From positions 1 through 12,735 of the forward strand of contig JADMKR010000232.1 of NCBI GenBank assembly GCA_015478765.1: DNA of 12,735 nucleotides. The letters are read 5' to 3'. Origin of the DNA: Flavobacterium sp. (GTDB lineage: Bacteria; Bacteroidota; Bacteroidia; Flavobacteriales; Flavobacteriaceae). The notes under the pieces are model-generated. The model was not told the DNA's origin. It did not search any database and saw only the letters and a program-made list of their open reading frames with translations. Shown here in pieces: positions 7,261-12,735 of this stretch (its first letter is position 1; every line of letters starts with the position of its first letter). A program made the translations under genes and the position numbers.

Positions 7261-7272
7261 TTACAAATGTAA
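7261..7272. promoter_or_regulatory. Operator-like palindrome, site 1 (overlaps XRE-gene -7 box)
   Basis: TTACAAATGTAA, inverted half-sites TTACA/TGTAA around two bases. On the - strand it contains TACATTTG (complement of 7264-7271), a full match to the Bacteroidota -7 element TAnnTTTG, 28 bases before the GTG start of the XRE gene. A protein bound here would block that promoter. No clear TTTG -33 element is seen. The same 11 bases TTACAAATGTA recur at site 2. Confidence 0.55.
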
Positions 7273-7405
7273 TGTTTAATTTCTGCAGTTTACTTGTTAC
7301 TTTATATGAATGAAATTAACAAACTGAAATGCAATTAATTAGAATAATATTTATAATCGAAGTGACGATTGTAATTTCAATTCGGGATTCACACGATCAC
7401 AACGT

Positions 7406-7417
7406 TTACAAATGTAT
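7406..7417. promoter_or_regulatory. Operator-like palindrome, site 2
   Basis: TTACAAATGTAT, matching site 1 in the first 11 of 12 bases, with one mismatch in the dyad. It starts 145 bases after site 1 and 33 bases before site 3, about three helical turns, so proteins bound at sites 2 and 3 would lie on the same DNA face. Confidence 0.5.
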
Positions 7418-7437
7418 ATTAATTGCTATTCTATAAC

Positions 7438-7451
7438 ATTACAGATGTAAT
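7438..7451. promoter_or_regulatory. Operator-like palindrome, site 3
   Basis: ATTACAGATGTAAT, a perfect dyad with six-base half-sites ATTACA/TGTAAT around GA. It lies 12 bases upstream of the -7 box of the M14 peptidase gene, covering the stretch just downstream of and partly overlapping the expected -33 position. Confidence 0.55.
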
Positions 7452-7462
7452 TTTAAAGATGT

Positions 7463-7474
7463 TTACTTTTGTAA
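7463..7474 (+). promoter_or_regulatory. Probable -7 box of the M14 peptidase gene within degenerate operator site 4
   Basis: TTACTTTTGTAA keeps the outer dyad TTAC/GTAA of the other sites. It contains TACTTTTG (7464-7471), a full match to the Bacteroidota -7 element, 18 bases before the ATG at 7490. No consensus -33 TTTG is seen upstream, which would fit a weak or regulated promoter. Confidence 0.45.
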
Positions 7475-7489
7475 CTATACTATTAAGCT

Positions 7490-8632
7490 ATGAATTATTG
7501 TTATGATGTCGACAAGATTTACGAATCTCGACTGCACGGCCGCTACATACGATTGTCGGATATTGAACCGCTAATAATAGGTAATCAAATTGCTCATCGG
7601 GAGATTATTGGAACCTCGGTTTTAGGCCGGCCACTTTATTCGCTAACAATCGGAAATGGACCAACGCGTATTTTGATGTGGTCGCAAATGCACGGCAATG
7701 AAACAACAGCAACAAAGGCAATTTTCGATTTTCTAAACTTAATGGCCTCGGACTCGCCACTGAGTAATTTCATACATAAGCAGACTACCATTTGTATAAT
7801 ACCGATGTTGAATCCGGATGGCGGCGAAGTTTACACGCGTGAGAATGCCAATAGTATCGATATCAACAGGGATTTTGCCGATTTATCGCAACCCGAATCA
7901 AGAGCGTTGCGTTCGGTGGTTGATTCTTTCAAACCTTCATTATGCCTGAACCTGCATGATCAGCGAACAATATTTGGTGTTGGCGATACGGGTCGGCCTG
8001 CGACAATTTCGTTACTTGCTCCGGCATATAATGCAGAATGCGAATTTAATGATGTCCGTTTGCACGCCGTTGATATCATTGTGAGGATAAATGAAGCTCT
8101 TCAAAACGTTGTTCCCGGCATGGTTGGCCGCTTTGATGATAGTTTCAATAGTAACTGCGCAGGCGATAGCTTTCAGCATCTTGGATTCCCTACGGTCCTA
8201 ATCGAGGCGGGTCATTTCCCAAATGACTATCAGCGGGAAATTGTGCGACGATACTTTTTGCTGGCTTTGGTTTCGGCAATAAAATCGAAATGCGACAACG
8301 ATATAGTTACTAATGGAATTACAGAATATATGCGTATTCCTCAAAATAAAGCGAATTATTATGATATAGTTTATCGAAATGCAAAAATTTCCTATGATGG
8401 TATTGAAAAAATTACGAATTTTGCAGTTCAGTATCGGGAAGAACTTTCGGAAGATAGAATTCAGTTTAACGGTTACATCGCTGAAATTGGAAACTTATCC
8501 GGTTTTTTTGCCCATAAGGAAATAGATGCCGAGGGCGAACTCTTTTCGAATAGTACTGGAAATTGTCCTATCGTTGGCGAGCCGGCTTTCTTTTCTCTCG
8601 GCAATACAAGGATCGATAATCGCCTGTTTTAA
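7490..8632 (+). CDS. M14-family zinc carboxypeptidase-like protein
   Basis: A 380-residue zinc peptidase of the M14 (carboxypeptidase A-like) family. The zinc ligands are visible as HGNE (H68, E71) and H156 in LNLHDQ. The substrate-carboxylate region is NRD (126-128) within NANSIDINRDFADLSQPE, and the likely catalytic glutamate is E239 in LIEAGHFP. There is no signal peptide or membrane segment, so it should act in the cytoplasm, perhaps on short peptides, cell-wall peptides or an amidated amino acid; the substrate cannot be told from sequence. The last 110 residues (from about 270) lie outside the core peptidase fold and look like a small accessory domain ending in an N-rich, strand-like stretch. 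ATG 7490 is clear. It is divergent from the XRE gene, with operator-like sites between them, and an Lrp-type regulator follows after 41 bases. Confidence 0.87.
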   Translation: MNYCYDVDKIYESRLHGRYIRLSDIEPLIIGNQIAHREIIGTSVLGRPLYSLTIGNGPTRILMWSQMHGNETTATKAIFDFLNLMASDSPLSNFIHKQTTICIIPMLNPDGGEVYTRENANSIDINRDFADLSQPESRALRSVVDSFKPSLCLNLHDQRTIFGVGDTGRPATISLLAPAYNAECEFNDVRLHAVDIIVRINEALQNVVPGMVGRFDDSFNSNCAGDSFQHLGFPTVLIEAGHFPNDYQREIVRRYFLLALVSAIKSKCDNDIVTNGITEYMRIPQNKANYYDIVYRNAKISYDGIEKITNFAVQYREELSEDRIQFNGYIAEIGNLSGFFAHKEIDAEGELFSNSTGNCPIVGEPAFFSLGNTRIDNRLF

Positions 8633-8673
8633 AGCATACTATAATAAATCATATAATACATTAAAAAATCATT

Positions 8674-9153
8674 ATGAGCAAATTTCGTTTAGATGAGGTC
8701 GATCATCAAATTTTAGACATGCTGATCGATAATACCCGGGTTCCATTTACAGATATAGCGAAAAGATTGCTGATCTCGGCCGGTACAGTGCATGTTCGGG
8801 TAAAGAAGATGGAGGATGCAGGGATTATAATGGGCTCGTCGCTGACATTGGACTATGAAAAACTAGGCTACTCCTTTATAGCCTATGTGGGTGTATTCCT
8901 CAACAATACTTCTCAAACAAAATTTGTACTGCAGCGTATAAACGAGATTCCATTCGTTACAGTGGCACATGTTACCACCGGAAAATTCAATATTTTCTGT
9001 AAGATACGCGCCAAAGATACCAAACATGCCAAGGATGTAATCTTTATGATCGACGACATTGAAGGTGTATATCGCACTGAAACCATGATTTCGCTTGAAG
9101 AAAGCATCAATGACAAAAAACGATTAATGCATACCATTTTCAAAAATATGTAA
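8674..9153 (+). CDS. Lrp/AsnC-family transcriptional regulator
   Basis: A 159-residue feast/famine regulator. The N-terminal winged helix-turn-helix spans about residues 6-55 (LDEVDHQILDMLIDNTRVPFTDIAKRLLISAGTVHVRVKKMEDAGII). The C-terminal ligand-binding RAM domain spans about 68-145, including AYVGVFL, AHVTTGKFNIFCKIRAKDTKHAKDVI and the strand VYRTETMISLEE. Length is typical. Such proteins assemble as dimers or octamers and respond to amino acids. The start ATG 8674 is 41 bases after the M14 peptidase gene, in an AT-rich spacer without a clear -7 box, so the two may share a transcript. A strong terminator follows 6 bases after the stop. Control of amino-acid or peptide metabolism is plausible, with no target identified. 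Confidence 0.93.
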   Translation: MSKFRLDEVDHQILDMLIDNTRVPFTDIAKRLLISAGTVHVRVKKMEDAGIIMGSSLTLDYEKLGYSFIAYVGVFLNNTSQTKFVLQRINEIPFVTVAHVTTGKFNIFCKIRAKDTKHAKDVIFMIDDIEGVYRTETMISLEESINDKKRLMHTIFKNM

Positions 9154-9159
9154 GTTTAT

Positions 9160-9186
9160 AACCCGGACATCTGTTCGGGTTTTTTA
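9160..9186 (+). terminator. Rho-independent terminator after the Lrp/AsnC gene
   Basis: AACCCGGAC and GTTCGGGTT pair over nine bases including one G-T wobble, around the loop ATCT, and six T follow directly (9180-9185, the first two shared with the stem). It lies 6 bases after the Lrp stop and ends only about 11 bases before the next start codon. Confidence 0.85.
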
Positions 9187-9196
9187 TTGATTTTCT

Positions 9197-9712
9197 ATGA
9201 CATCAGACGAACTCAATCACGCTGAATACGCCGACTTTTACGCTCCTTATGTCGGCACGCTTACAAACATCGAACTTATAGAGGAACTCGAGATATCGGT
9301 ACATCGCCTGATCCGGTTTGTTCAGGATATTCCGATGGATAAATTCGATTATCGTTATGCAGAAGGGAAATGGACAATAAAAGATATTTTACAGCATCTA
9401 ATCGACTGTGAGCGGATTTTTAGTTATCGCGCCCTGCGATTTGCCCGCAATGACAAAACTGCGTTACCTGGTTTTGAAGAGAATGATTACGCTGTAGTGG
9501 CCCAGGGTCATAATCGGTCGATTCAGCATTTACTGACCGAGTTGGCAGTTGTTCGCCAATCGACATTATACCTTTTTAAAACGTTTTCGAATGAGGAACT
9601 GATGCGCGTCGGAATGGCATCGGGATCGCCAATGTCGGTTCGCGCCGCCGGGTTTATTATAATTGGCCATCAAAACCATCATCAGCGCATTTTCCAGGAA
9701 CGATACTTATAG
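9197..9712 (+). CDS. DinB/YfiT-family putative metal-dependent protein
   Basis: A 171-residue protein of the DinB superfamily, four-helix bundles that usually bind a metal through three histidines. The pattern here is WTIKDILQHLIDCERIFSYRALRFARND (H67 in the conserved helix) and GHQNHHQRIFQERYL near the end (H158, H161, H162). Related proteins include YfiT-like hydrolases and thiol-S-transferases of the bacillithiol and mycothiol type, but most Bacteroidota copies have no assigned substrate. ATG 9197 is the only good start and lies about 11 bases beyond the T-run of the preceding terminator, so either its promoter lies within the end of the Lrp gene or it depends on read-through. It is convergent with the acidic-protein gene, separated by a hairpin. 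Confidence 0.87.
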   Translation: MTSDELNHAEYADFYAPYVGTLTNIELIEELEISVHRLIRFVQDIPMDKFDYRYAEGKWTIKDILQHLIDCERIFSYRALRFARNDKTALPGFEENDYAVVAQGHNRSIQHLLTELAVVRQSTLYLFKTFSNEELMRVGMASGSPMSVRAAGFIIIGHQNHHQRIFQERYL

Positions 9713-9739
9713 TTTATCTGGCGCATGTCTTATGTAGAA

Positions 9740-9757
9740 AGGAGCCCGTAGGCTCCT
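9740..9757. terminator. Bidirectional hairpin between convergent genes
   Basis: AGGAGCC, loop CGTA, GGCTCCT: a perfect seven-base-pair stem between the DinB gene stop (9710-9712) and the acidic-protein gene stop (9763-9765). Neither side has a long T-run; the - strand is followed by TTTCT, the + strand by AATTATTATT. It is probably a shared, moderate terminator for both converging transcripts. Confidence 0.65.
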
Positions 9758-9762
9758 AATTA

Positions 9763-10125
9763 TTATTCTTCTTCTTGTTCTTCCTCGTCATCGGGATCAT
9801 CTTCATGATCGATGGTGTCTTCAACCTCTTCAATGTCTTCGTCATCGTCATCCTCGAGATCAATATCTTTGATAGCGTCAATCGGTTCAACTACATCGTC
9901 GAGATCATCTTCGTCGAATTTTTCAAGACGGCTGGCGAGTTTGGTGCTAACCTTCACAAGGTAAATGGTGTCATCGGTGCGTACTTCGACCGCTTCAATA
10001 AGTTCGTTTTGCGCATTTCGAAACCTGACGATATGAGAATCATCATATCCATCTGGAAACCTATCGACTAATAGTGTCAGGATTTCATTGGTCAGTTTCG
10101 AATAATCAACAATAATTCTTTTCAT
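9763..10125 (-). CDS. Small protein with a highly acidic C-terminal tail, unknown function
   Basis: A 120-residue protein in two parts. Residues 1-66 form a small ordered region (MKRIIVDYSKLTNEILTLLVDRFPDGYDDSHIVRFRNAQNELIEAVEVRTDDTIYLVKVSTKLASRLE) with a predicted helix followed by strands. Residues 68-120 are about two-thirds Asp/Glu with almost no basic residues, ending EEEQEEE, and are surely disordered. Proteins of this kind are familiar in Sphingobacteriaceae, but I know of no function. It starts 9 bases after the stop of the DHS-like gene on the same strand, so it is the last gene of the speA operon. A partner or regulator of the DHS-like enzyme, or a nucleic-acid mimic, are guesses. 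A shared hairpin terminator follows its stop. Confidence 0.82.
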   Translation of the reverse strand: MKRIIVDYSKLTNEILTLLVDRFPDGYDDSHIVRFRNAQNELIEAVEVRTDDTIYLVKVSTKLASRLEKFDEDDLDDVVEPIDAIKDIDLEDDDDEDIEEVEDTIDHEDDPDDEEEQEEE

Positions 10126-10134
10126 AAAAAAATA

Positions 10135-11106
10135 TTATAAATCCAACAGGTAAGCGAAAATTAAGGGCGCAACTATAGTTGCATCCGATTCAATAATAAA
10201 TTTAGGAGTTTTAATGTCAAGTTTTCCCCAGGTGATTTTCTCATTCGGAACTGCTCCGGAATAGGAGCCGTAGCTTGTTGTAGAGTCAGATATTTGGCAG
10301 AAATAACTCCAAAACGGTACATCGTGCATTTCCAAATCCTGATAAAGCATCGGAACGACACATATTGGGAAGTCGCCTGCGATTCCACCGCCAATCTGGA
10401 AAAATCCGACACCATTGCCGCTATTTTTTTGATACCAGTCGGCCAGGTAACCCATATATTCAATTCCCGATTTCATGGTGGACGCTTTCAATTCGCCTTT
10501 GATCACATACGATGCAAAGATGTTGCCCATGGTGCTGTCTTCCCAACCCGGAACGACAATCGGCAAATTTTTCTCGGCCGCGGCATACATCCAGCTATCT
10601 TTTAGATCGATTTCGTAGTATTCTTCCAATACGCCTGAAAGCAACATTTTGTACATGAATTCATGCGGGAAATATCGTTCGCCTTTATCGTCGGCGTCTT
10701 TCCAAATTTTAAAGATGTGCTTTTGCAAACGTCGGAAAGCTTCATGCTCGGGAATACACGTATCAGTTACACGATTTAGGCCGCGCTCGAGCAAATCCCA
10801 TTCTTCCTGCGGAGTCAGATCCCGGTAATTCGGAACCCGTTCGTAATGCGAATGCGCTACCAGATTCATGATGTCTTCCTCCAGGTTTGCACCGGTGCAC
10901 GAGATAATCTGTACTTTGTCGCGACGGATCATTTCGGCAAAGATCTTCCCGATCTCGGCCGTACTCATAGCGCCCGCCAGGGTCACCATCATTTTTGCAC
11001 CATTTTCCAATTGCTGTTCGTAGGCTTTGGCTGCATCAACAAGCGCCGCAGAATTGAAATGGAGATAATGCTTTTGTATAAATTGGCTTATAGGTCCTTT
11101 AGTCAT
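10135..11106 (-). CDS. Deoxyhypusine synthase-like protein
   Basis: A 323-residue member of the deoxyhypusine synthase (DHS) family, NAD-dependent enzymes that transfer the aminobutyl group of spermidine. ATG 11106 is chosen, giving the usual start MTKGPISQFIQKHYLHFN; an upstream in-frame TTG at 11142 adds 12 unlikely residues. Family features seen are the NAD segment SCTGANLEED (69-78), GWEDSTMGN (187-195), the glycine strand FQIGGG (236-241), and NEKITWGK (288-295), which aligns with the human E323, W327 and catalytic K329. Polyamine-pocket residues differ: human K287/H288 align with G244/D245, D243 with N195, and D316 with Y282. Bacteria lack eIF5A, so it should act on another acceptor; homospermidine or agmatine-derived chemistry is possible. 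It lies 106 bases after speA and 9 bases before the acidic-protein gene. Confidence 0.88.
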   Translation of the reverse strand: MTKGPISQFIQKHYLHFNSAALVDAAKAYEQQLENGAKMMVTLAGAMSTAEIGKIFAEMIRRDKVQIISCTGANLEEDIMNLVAHSHYERVPNYRDLTPQEEWDLLERGLNRVTDTCIPEHEAFRRLQKHIFKIWKDADDKGERYFPHEFMYKMLLSGVLEEYYEIDLKDSWMYAAAEKNLPIVVPGWEDSTMGNIFASYVIKGELKASTMKSGIEYMGYLADWYQKNSGNGVGFFQIGGGIAGDFPICVVPMLYQDLEMHDVPFWSYFCQISDSTTSYGSYSGAVPNEKITWGKLDIKTPKFIIESDATIVAPLIFAYLLDL

Positions 11107-11212
11107 GCTATTGTGATTGTTATTAGTTAGATATTTGGGCAACAGATTCTATTTGAAAGTACAAAAAGAAGTTGAGCATCCGGCCGCGCCGCTACTAAAG
11201 TTTTCTAAAAAC
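11107..11212 (-). other. speA to DHS-like intergenic spacer
   Basis: A 106-base spacer. It holds a short weak dyad AGTTTT/AAAACT (11199-11213, three-base loop), reaching the first base of the speA stop, and a GC-rich patch CCGGCCGCGCCGC at about 11180-11192 in otherwise AT-rich DNA. No T-run terminator and no TAnnTTTG box for the DHS-like gene were seen, so co-transcription with speA is the simpler reading. Confidence 0.4.
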
Positions 11213-12613
11213 TTATTTTCGGTCGTAACCAAGAATATTAAGAACTTGCTCCGCGGTCTGCTGTTCCGAAAATACTTCGGTAGCCAGTATCCCATTTTCG
11301 TCACGGTCGATCAGTATATGTTTGGGCTGCGGAATCAAACAGTGGTGCAGTCCGCCAAAACCGCCGATCGTTTCCTGATAAGCGCCGGTGTTGAAAAAAC
11401 CAATATATAATGGCTTTTCCTTATTGTATTTCGGCAGGTAAATGGCATTCATGTTTTGCTCCGAATTGTAATAATCGTCGCTGTCGCAAGTCATGCCGCC
11501 TAGTAAGACACGTTCATACTGATCGTTCCAGCGATTCACGGCCAGCATGATAAACCTTTTGTTGATCGCCCAGGTATCGGGCAGCGTGGTGATGAAAGAC
11601 GAATCGATCATATTCCATTTCTCACGATCATTTTGTTGCTTTTGATATAACACCTGATAGATCGCACCGCCACTTTCGCCCACGGTAAACGAGCCAAACT
11701 CGGTGAAAATATCCGGCACATCTACCTCGGCCTCATCACACGCGATGCTGATCTGGTTGATGATTTCATTTATCAGATATTGATAATCATATTCGAACGC
11801 AAGCGAGTTCTTGATCGGGAATCCGCCACCAATATTCAGGCTGTCCAGCGACGGACATTCCTTTTTGAGCGCGATGTACACTTTAATACATTTAACGAGC
11901 TCATTCCAATAATAGGCGTTGTCGTTGATTCCGGTATTGATAAAAAAGTGAAGCATCTTTAACTCCAGATTTTCATTTTCCTGAATCTGCTTTCGGTAAA
12001 AATTGACAATATTTTTATAACCGATGCCCAGTCGCGATGTGTAAAATTCAAATTTTGGTTCCTCTTCAGCGGCAATCCTTATCCCAATTTTAAATTTGCC
12101 TTTGATTTCCGCTTGGAGCAAATCAAGTTCTTCATAATTATCAATGATGGGAATGGTATTCTTATGGCCGTTATTGATCACGCGCGCGATATTGCCTACA
12201 TACTGGTCGCGCTTGAATCCATTGCAAATTACATAAGTACTTTTGCTGATCTTGCCCGTTTCAAGAAGCTTCTCGACGATGTTGATGTCAAACGCCGACG
12301 AAGTTTCAATATGTATGTTGTTCTTCAATGCCTCGTTGAGTACATATTCAAAATGCGAACTCTTGGTGCAATAGCAATAGTAATACTTACCGTCATATTT
12401 ATTTTTCTCCATCGCCTTCCGGAACCAATTTTTAGCCCTGTTGATGTTGTTTGATATCTGAGGTAAATAGGTGAATTTCAGTGGAGTTCCGTACTGCTCG
12501 ACAAGCTTCATCAAATCGATGTTGTGAAACTGAAGATTGTCTTTGTTGAGGGTAAATTCCTCTTGTGGAAAATAATATGTCTGGTTAATCAGATCGAAAT
12601 ATTTTGTATTCAT
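11213..12613 (-). CDS. speA: Biosynthetic arginine decarboxylase, short form (alanine-racemase-fold PLP enzyme)
   Basis: A 466-residue PLP-dependent decarboxylase of the alanine racemase fold (fold type III), of the kind annotated as arginine decarboxylase in Bacteroidota. It should convert arginine to agmatine. Visible features are the PLP lysine K84 in YYCYCTKSSHFEYV, the phosphate-binding GGGFP (262-266), TEFGSFTVGESGG (304-316), the partner-subunit cysteine motif TCDSDD (375-380), and NTGAYQ (408-413). It is about 160-190 residues shorter than E. coli SpeA (around 650), lacking the inserted helical domain. The standard HFHIGSQ motif appears as HFFINTG (222-228), so substrate preference should be tested; lysine, ornithine or diaminopimelate are alternatives, less likely by overall resemblance. 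ATG 12613 is supported by the family start MNTKYFDLINQTYY. It is the first gene of a leftward operon with the DHS-like and acidic-protein genes. Confidence 0.85.
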   Translation of the reverse strand: MNTKYFDLINQTYYFPQEEFTLNKDNLQFHNIDLMKLVEQYGTPLKFTYLPQISNNINRAKNWFRKAMEKNKYDGKYYYCYCTKSSHFEYVLNEALKNNIHIETSSAFDINIVEKLLETGKISKSTYVICNGFKRDQYVGNIARVINNGHKNTIPIIDNYEELDLLQAEIKGKFKIGIRIAAEEEPKFEFYTSRLGIGYKNIVNFYRKQIQENENLELKMLHFFINTGINDNAYYWNELVKCIKVYIALKKECPSLDSLNIGGGFPIKNSLAFEYDYQYLINEIINQISIACDEAEVDVPDIFTEFGSFTVGESGGAIYQVLYQKQQNDREKWNMIDSSFITTLPDTWAINKRFIMLAVNRWNDQYERVLLGGMTCDSDDYYNSEQNMNAIYLPKYNKEKPLYIGFFNTGAYQETIGGFGGLHHCLIPQPKHILIDRDENGILATEVFSEQQTAEQVLNILGYDRK

Positions 12614-12620
12614 TTAGCTT

Positions 12621-12676
12621 GGGTTTGAAAATTAAAAAGTTACGATATTTTGAAATTATATCGCCTTTTCAAACCC
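12621..12676. repeat. Perfect 11-bp inverted repeat in the speA upstream region
   Basis: GGGTTTGAAAA at 12621-12631 and its exact complement TTTTCAAACCC at 12666-12676, with 34 bases between. The near arm ends 7 bases before the speA ATG and would cover its ribosome-binding region. If transcription starts beyond 12676, the leader could fold into a hairpin hiding the start; otherwise the arms could be a DNA-binding dyad. No convincing TAnnTTTG box for speA was found within the window. Confidence 0.55.
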
Positions 12677-12735
12677 GGATATTTGCATAAATGATTGGAA
12701 GTTTCTCATTGTGTACATTCGCGCAACGCAGAAAA

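Noticed and set aside
7273..7405. A small gene or RNA in the AT-rich gap between operator sites 1 and 2
   Set aside because: No open frame with a start, no stable hairpin and no terminator was seen; only scattered TTAC/GTAA half-sites.
9766..9860. Low-complexity TTC/TCATC-rich DNA resembling a tandem repeat
   Set aside because: It is simply the coding sequence for the Asp/Glu-rich tail; unit length is irregular.
10360..10400. Loss of the catalytic lysine in the DHS-like protein, because the GGG motif is followed by IAGDF instead of MVKHH
   Set aside because: The lysine that forms the covalent intermediate in human DHS (K329) lies in the later WGK motif, which is intact here. Only the pocket residues K287/H288 are changed.
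11107..11142. Longer DHS-like protein starting at TTG 11142
   Set aside because: The extra 12 residues (Asn-rich) are unlike the family start, while the ATG at 11106 gives the expected N-terminus.
10294..11410. Several + strand frames of about 95-103 codons across the DHS-like and speA genes
   Set aside because: Antisense shadows of two well-conserved genes. The one at 11117-11410 crosses the spacer but reads as the complement of the speA 3' end.

Overview
The window looks like a chromosomal core region of a Bacteroidota bacterium, most likely of the family Sphingobacteriaceae (Pedobacter or Mucilaginibacter type). This rests on how the proteins read (a short 466-residue arginine decarboxylase, a bacterial deoxyhypusine-synthase-like protein, a MenC that opens with the KATYAQYILDFKQPAGTSRG pattern) and on several promoter-like TAnnTTTG boxes, the -7 element of Bacteroidota. 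No RNA genes, insertion sequences, CRISPR arrays or phage genes are visible. No gene-free stretch exceeds 300 bases.

Left block (2-5052, + strand): a tightly packed menaquinone operon. It holds the 3' end of menB, two membrane PH-domain genes of the YdbS/YdbT type, menA, a UPF0173 metallo-beta-lactamase-fold hydrolase and menC. Junctions are short or overlapping (16 bp, a stop/start overlap, 23 bp, 2 bp, and 64 bp before a TTG-started menC). MenC makes o-succinylbenzoate, MenB makes 1,4-dihydroxy-2-naphthoyl-CoA, and MenA prenylates the naphthoate.

Middle block (5038-7235): a SnoaL/NTF2-like protein and a spermidine-synthase-like Rossmann protein on the - strand. They are followed by a lysophospholipid acyltransferase on the + strand, divergent from the Rossmann gene over 57 bp, and an XRE-family regulator on the - strand whose stop codon overlaps the acyltransferase stop.

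Regulated intergenic region (7236-7489): 254 AT-rich bases between the XRE gene and a divergent M14 zinc carboxypeptidase gene. It carries three copies of the palindrome TTACAnnTGTAA and a fourth degenerate copy. Sites 1, 2 and 4 contain TAnnTTTG promoter boxes. The layout suggests an autoregulated repressor and its target. An Lrp/AsnC regulator gene with a clear terminator follows the peptidase, then a DinB-family protein gene.

Right block (9763-12613, - strand): a probable polyamine operon transcribed leftward. Order is a short SpeA-lineage arginine decarboxylase, a deoxyhypusine-synthase-like protein (keeps the catalytic WGK lysine but has altered polyamine-site residues), and a small protein with an extremely acidic tail. 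No agmatinase gene lies in the visible part. A perfect 11-bp inverted repeat sits in front of speA, with one arm ending 7 bases before the start codon.

The most interesting leads are the XRE operator cluster, the SpeA / DHS-like / acidic-protein operon, and the dyad in the speA leader. Assignments come from reading motifs and family resemblance; no search was run.
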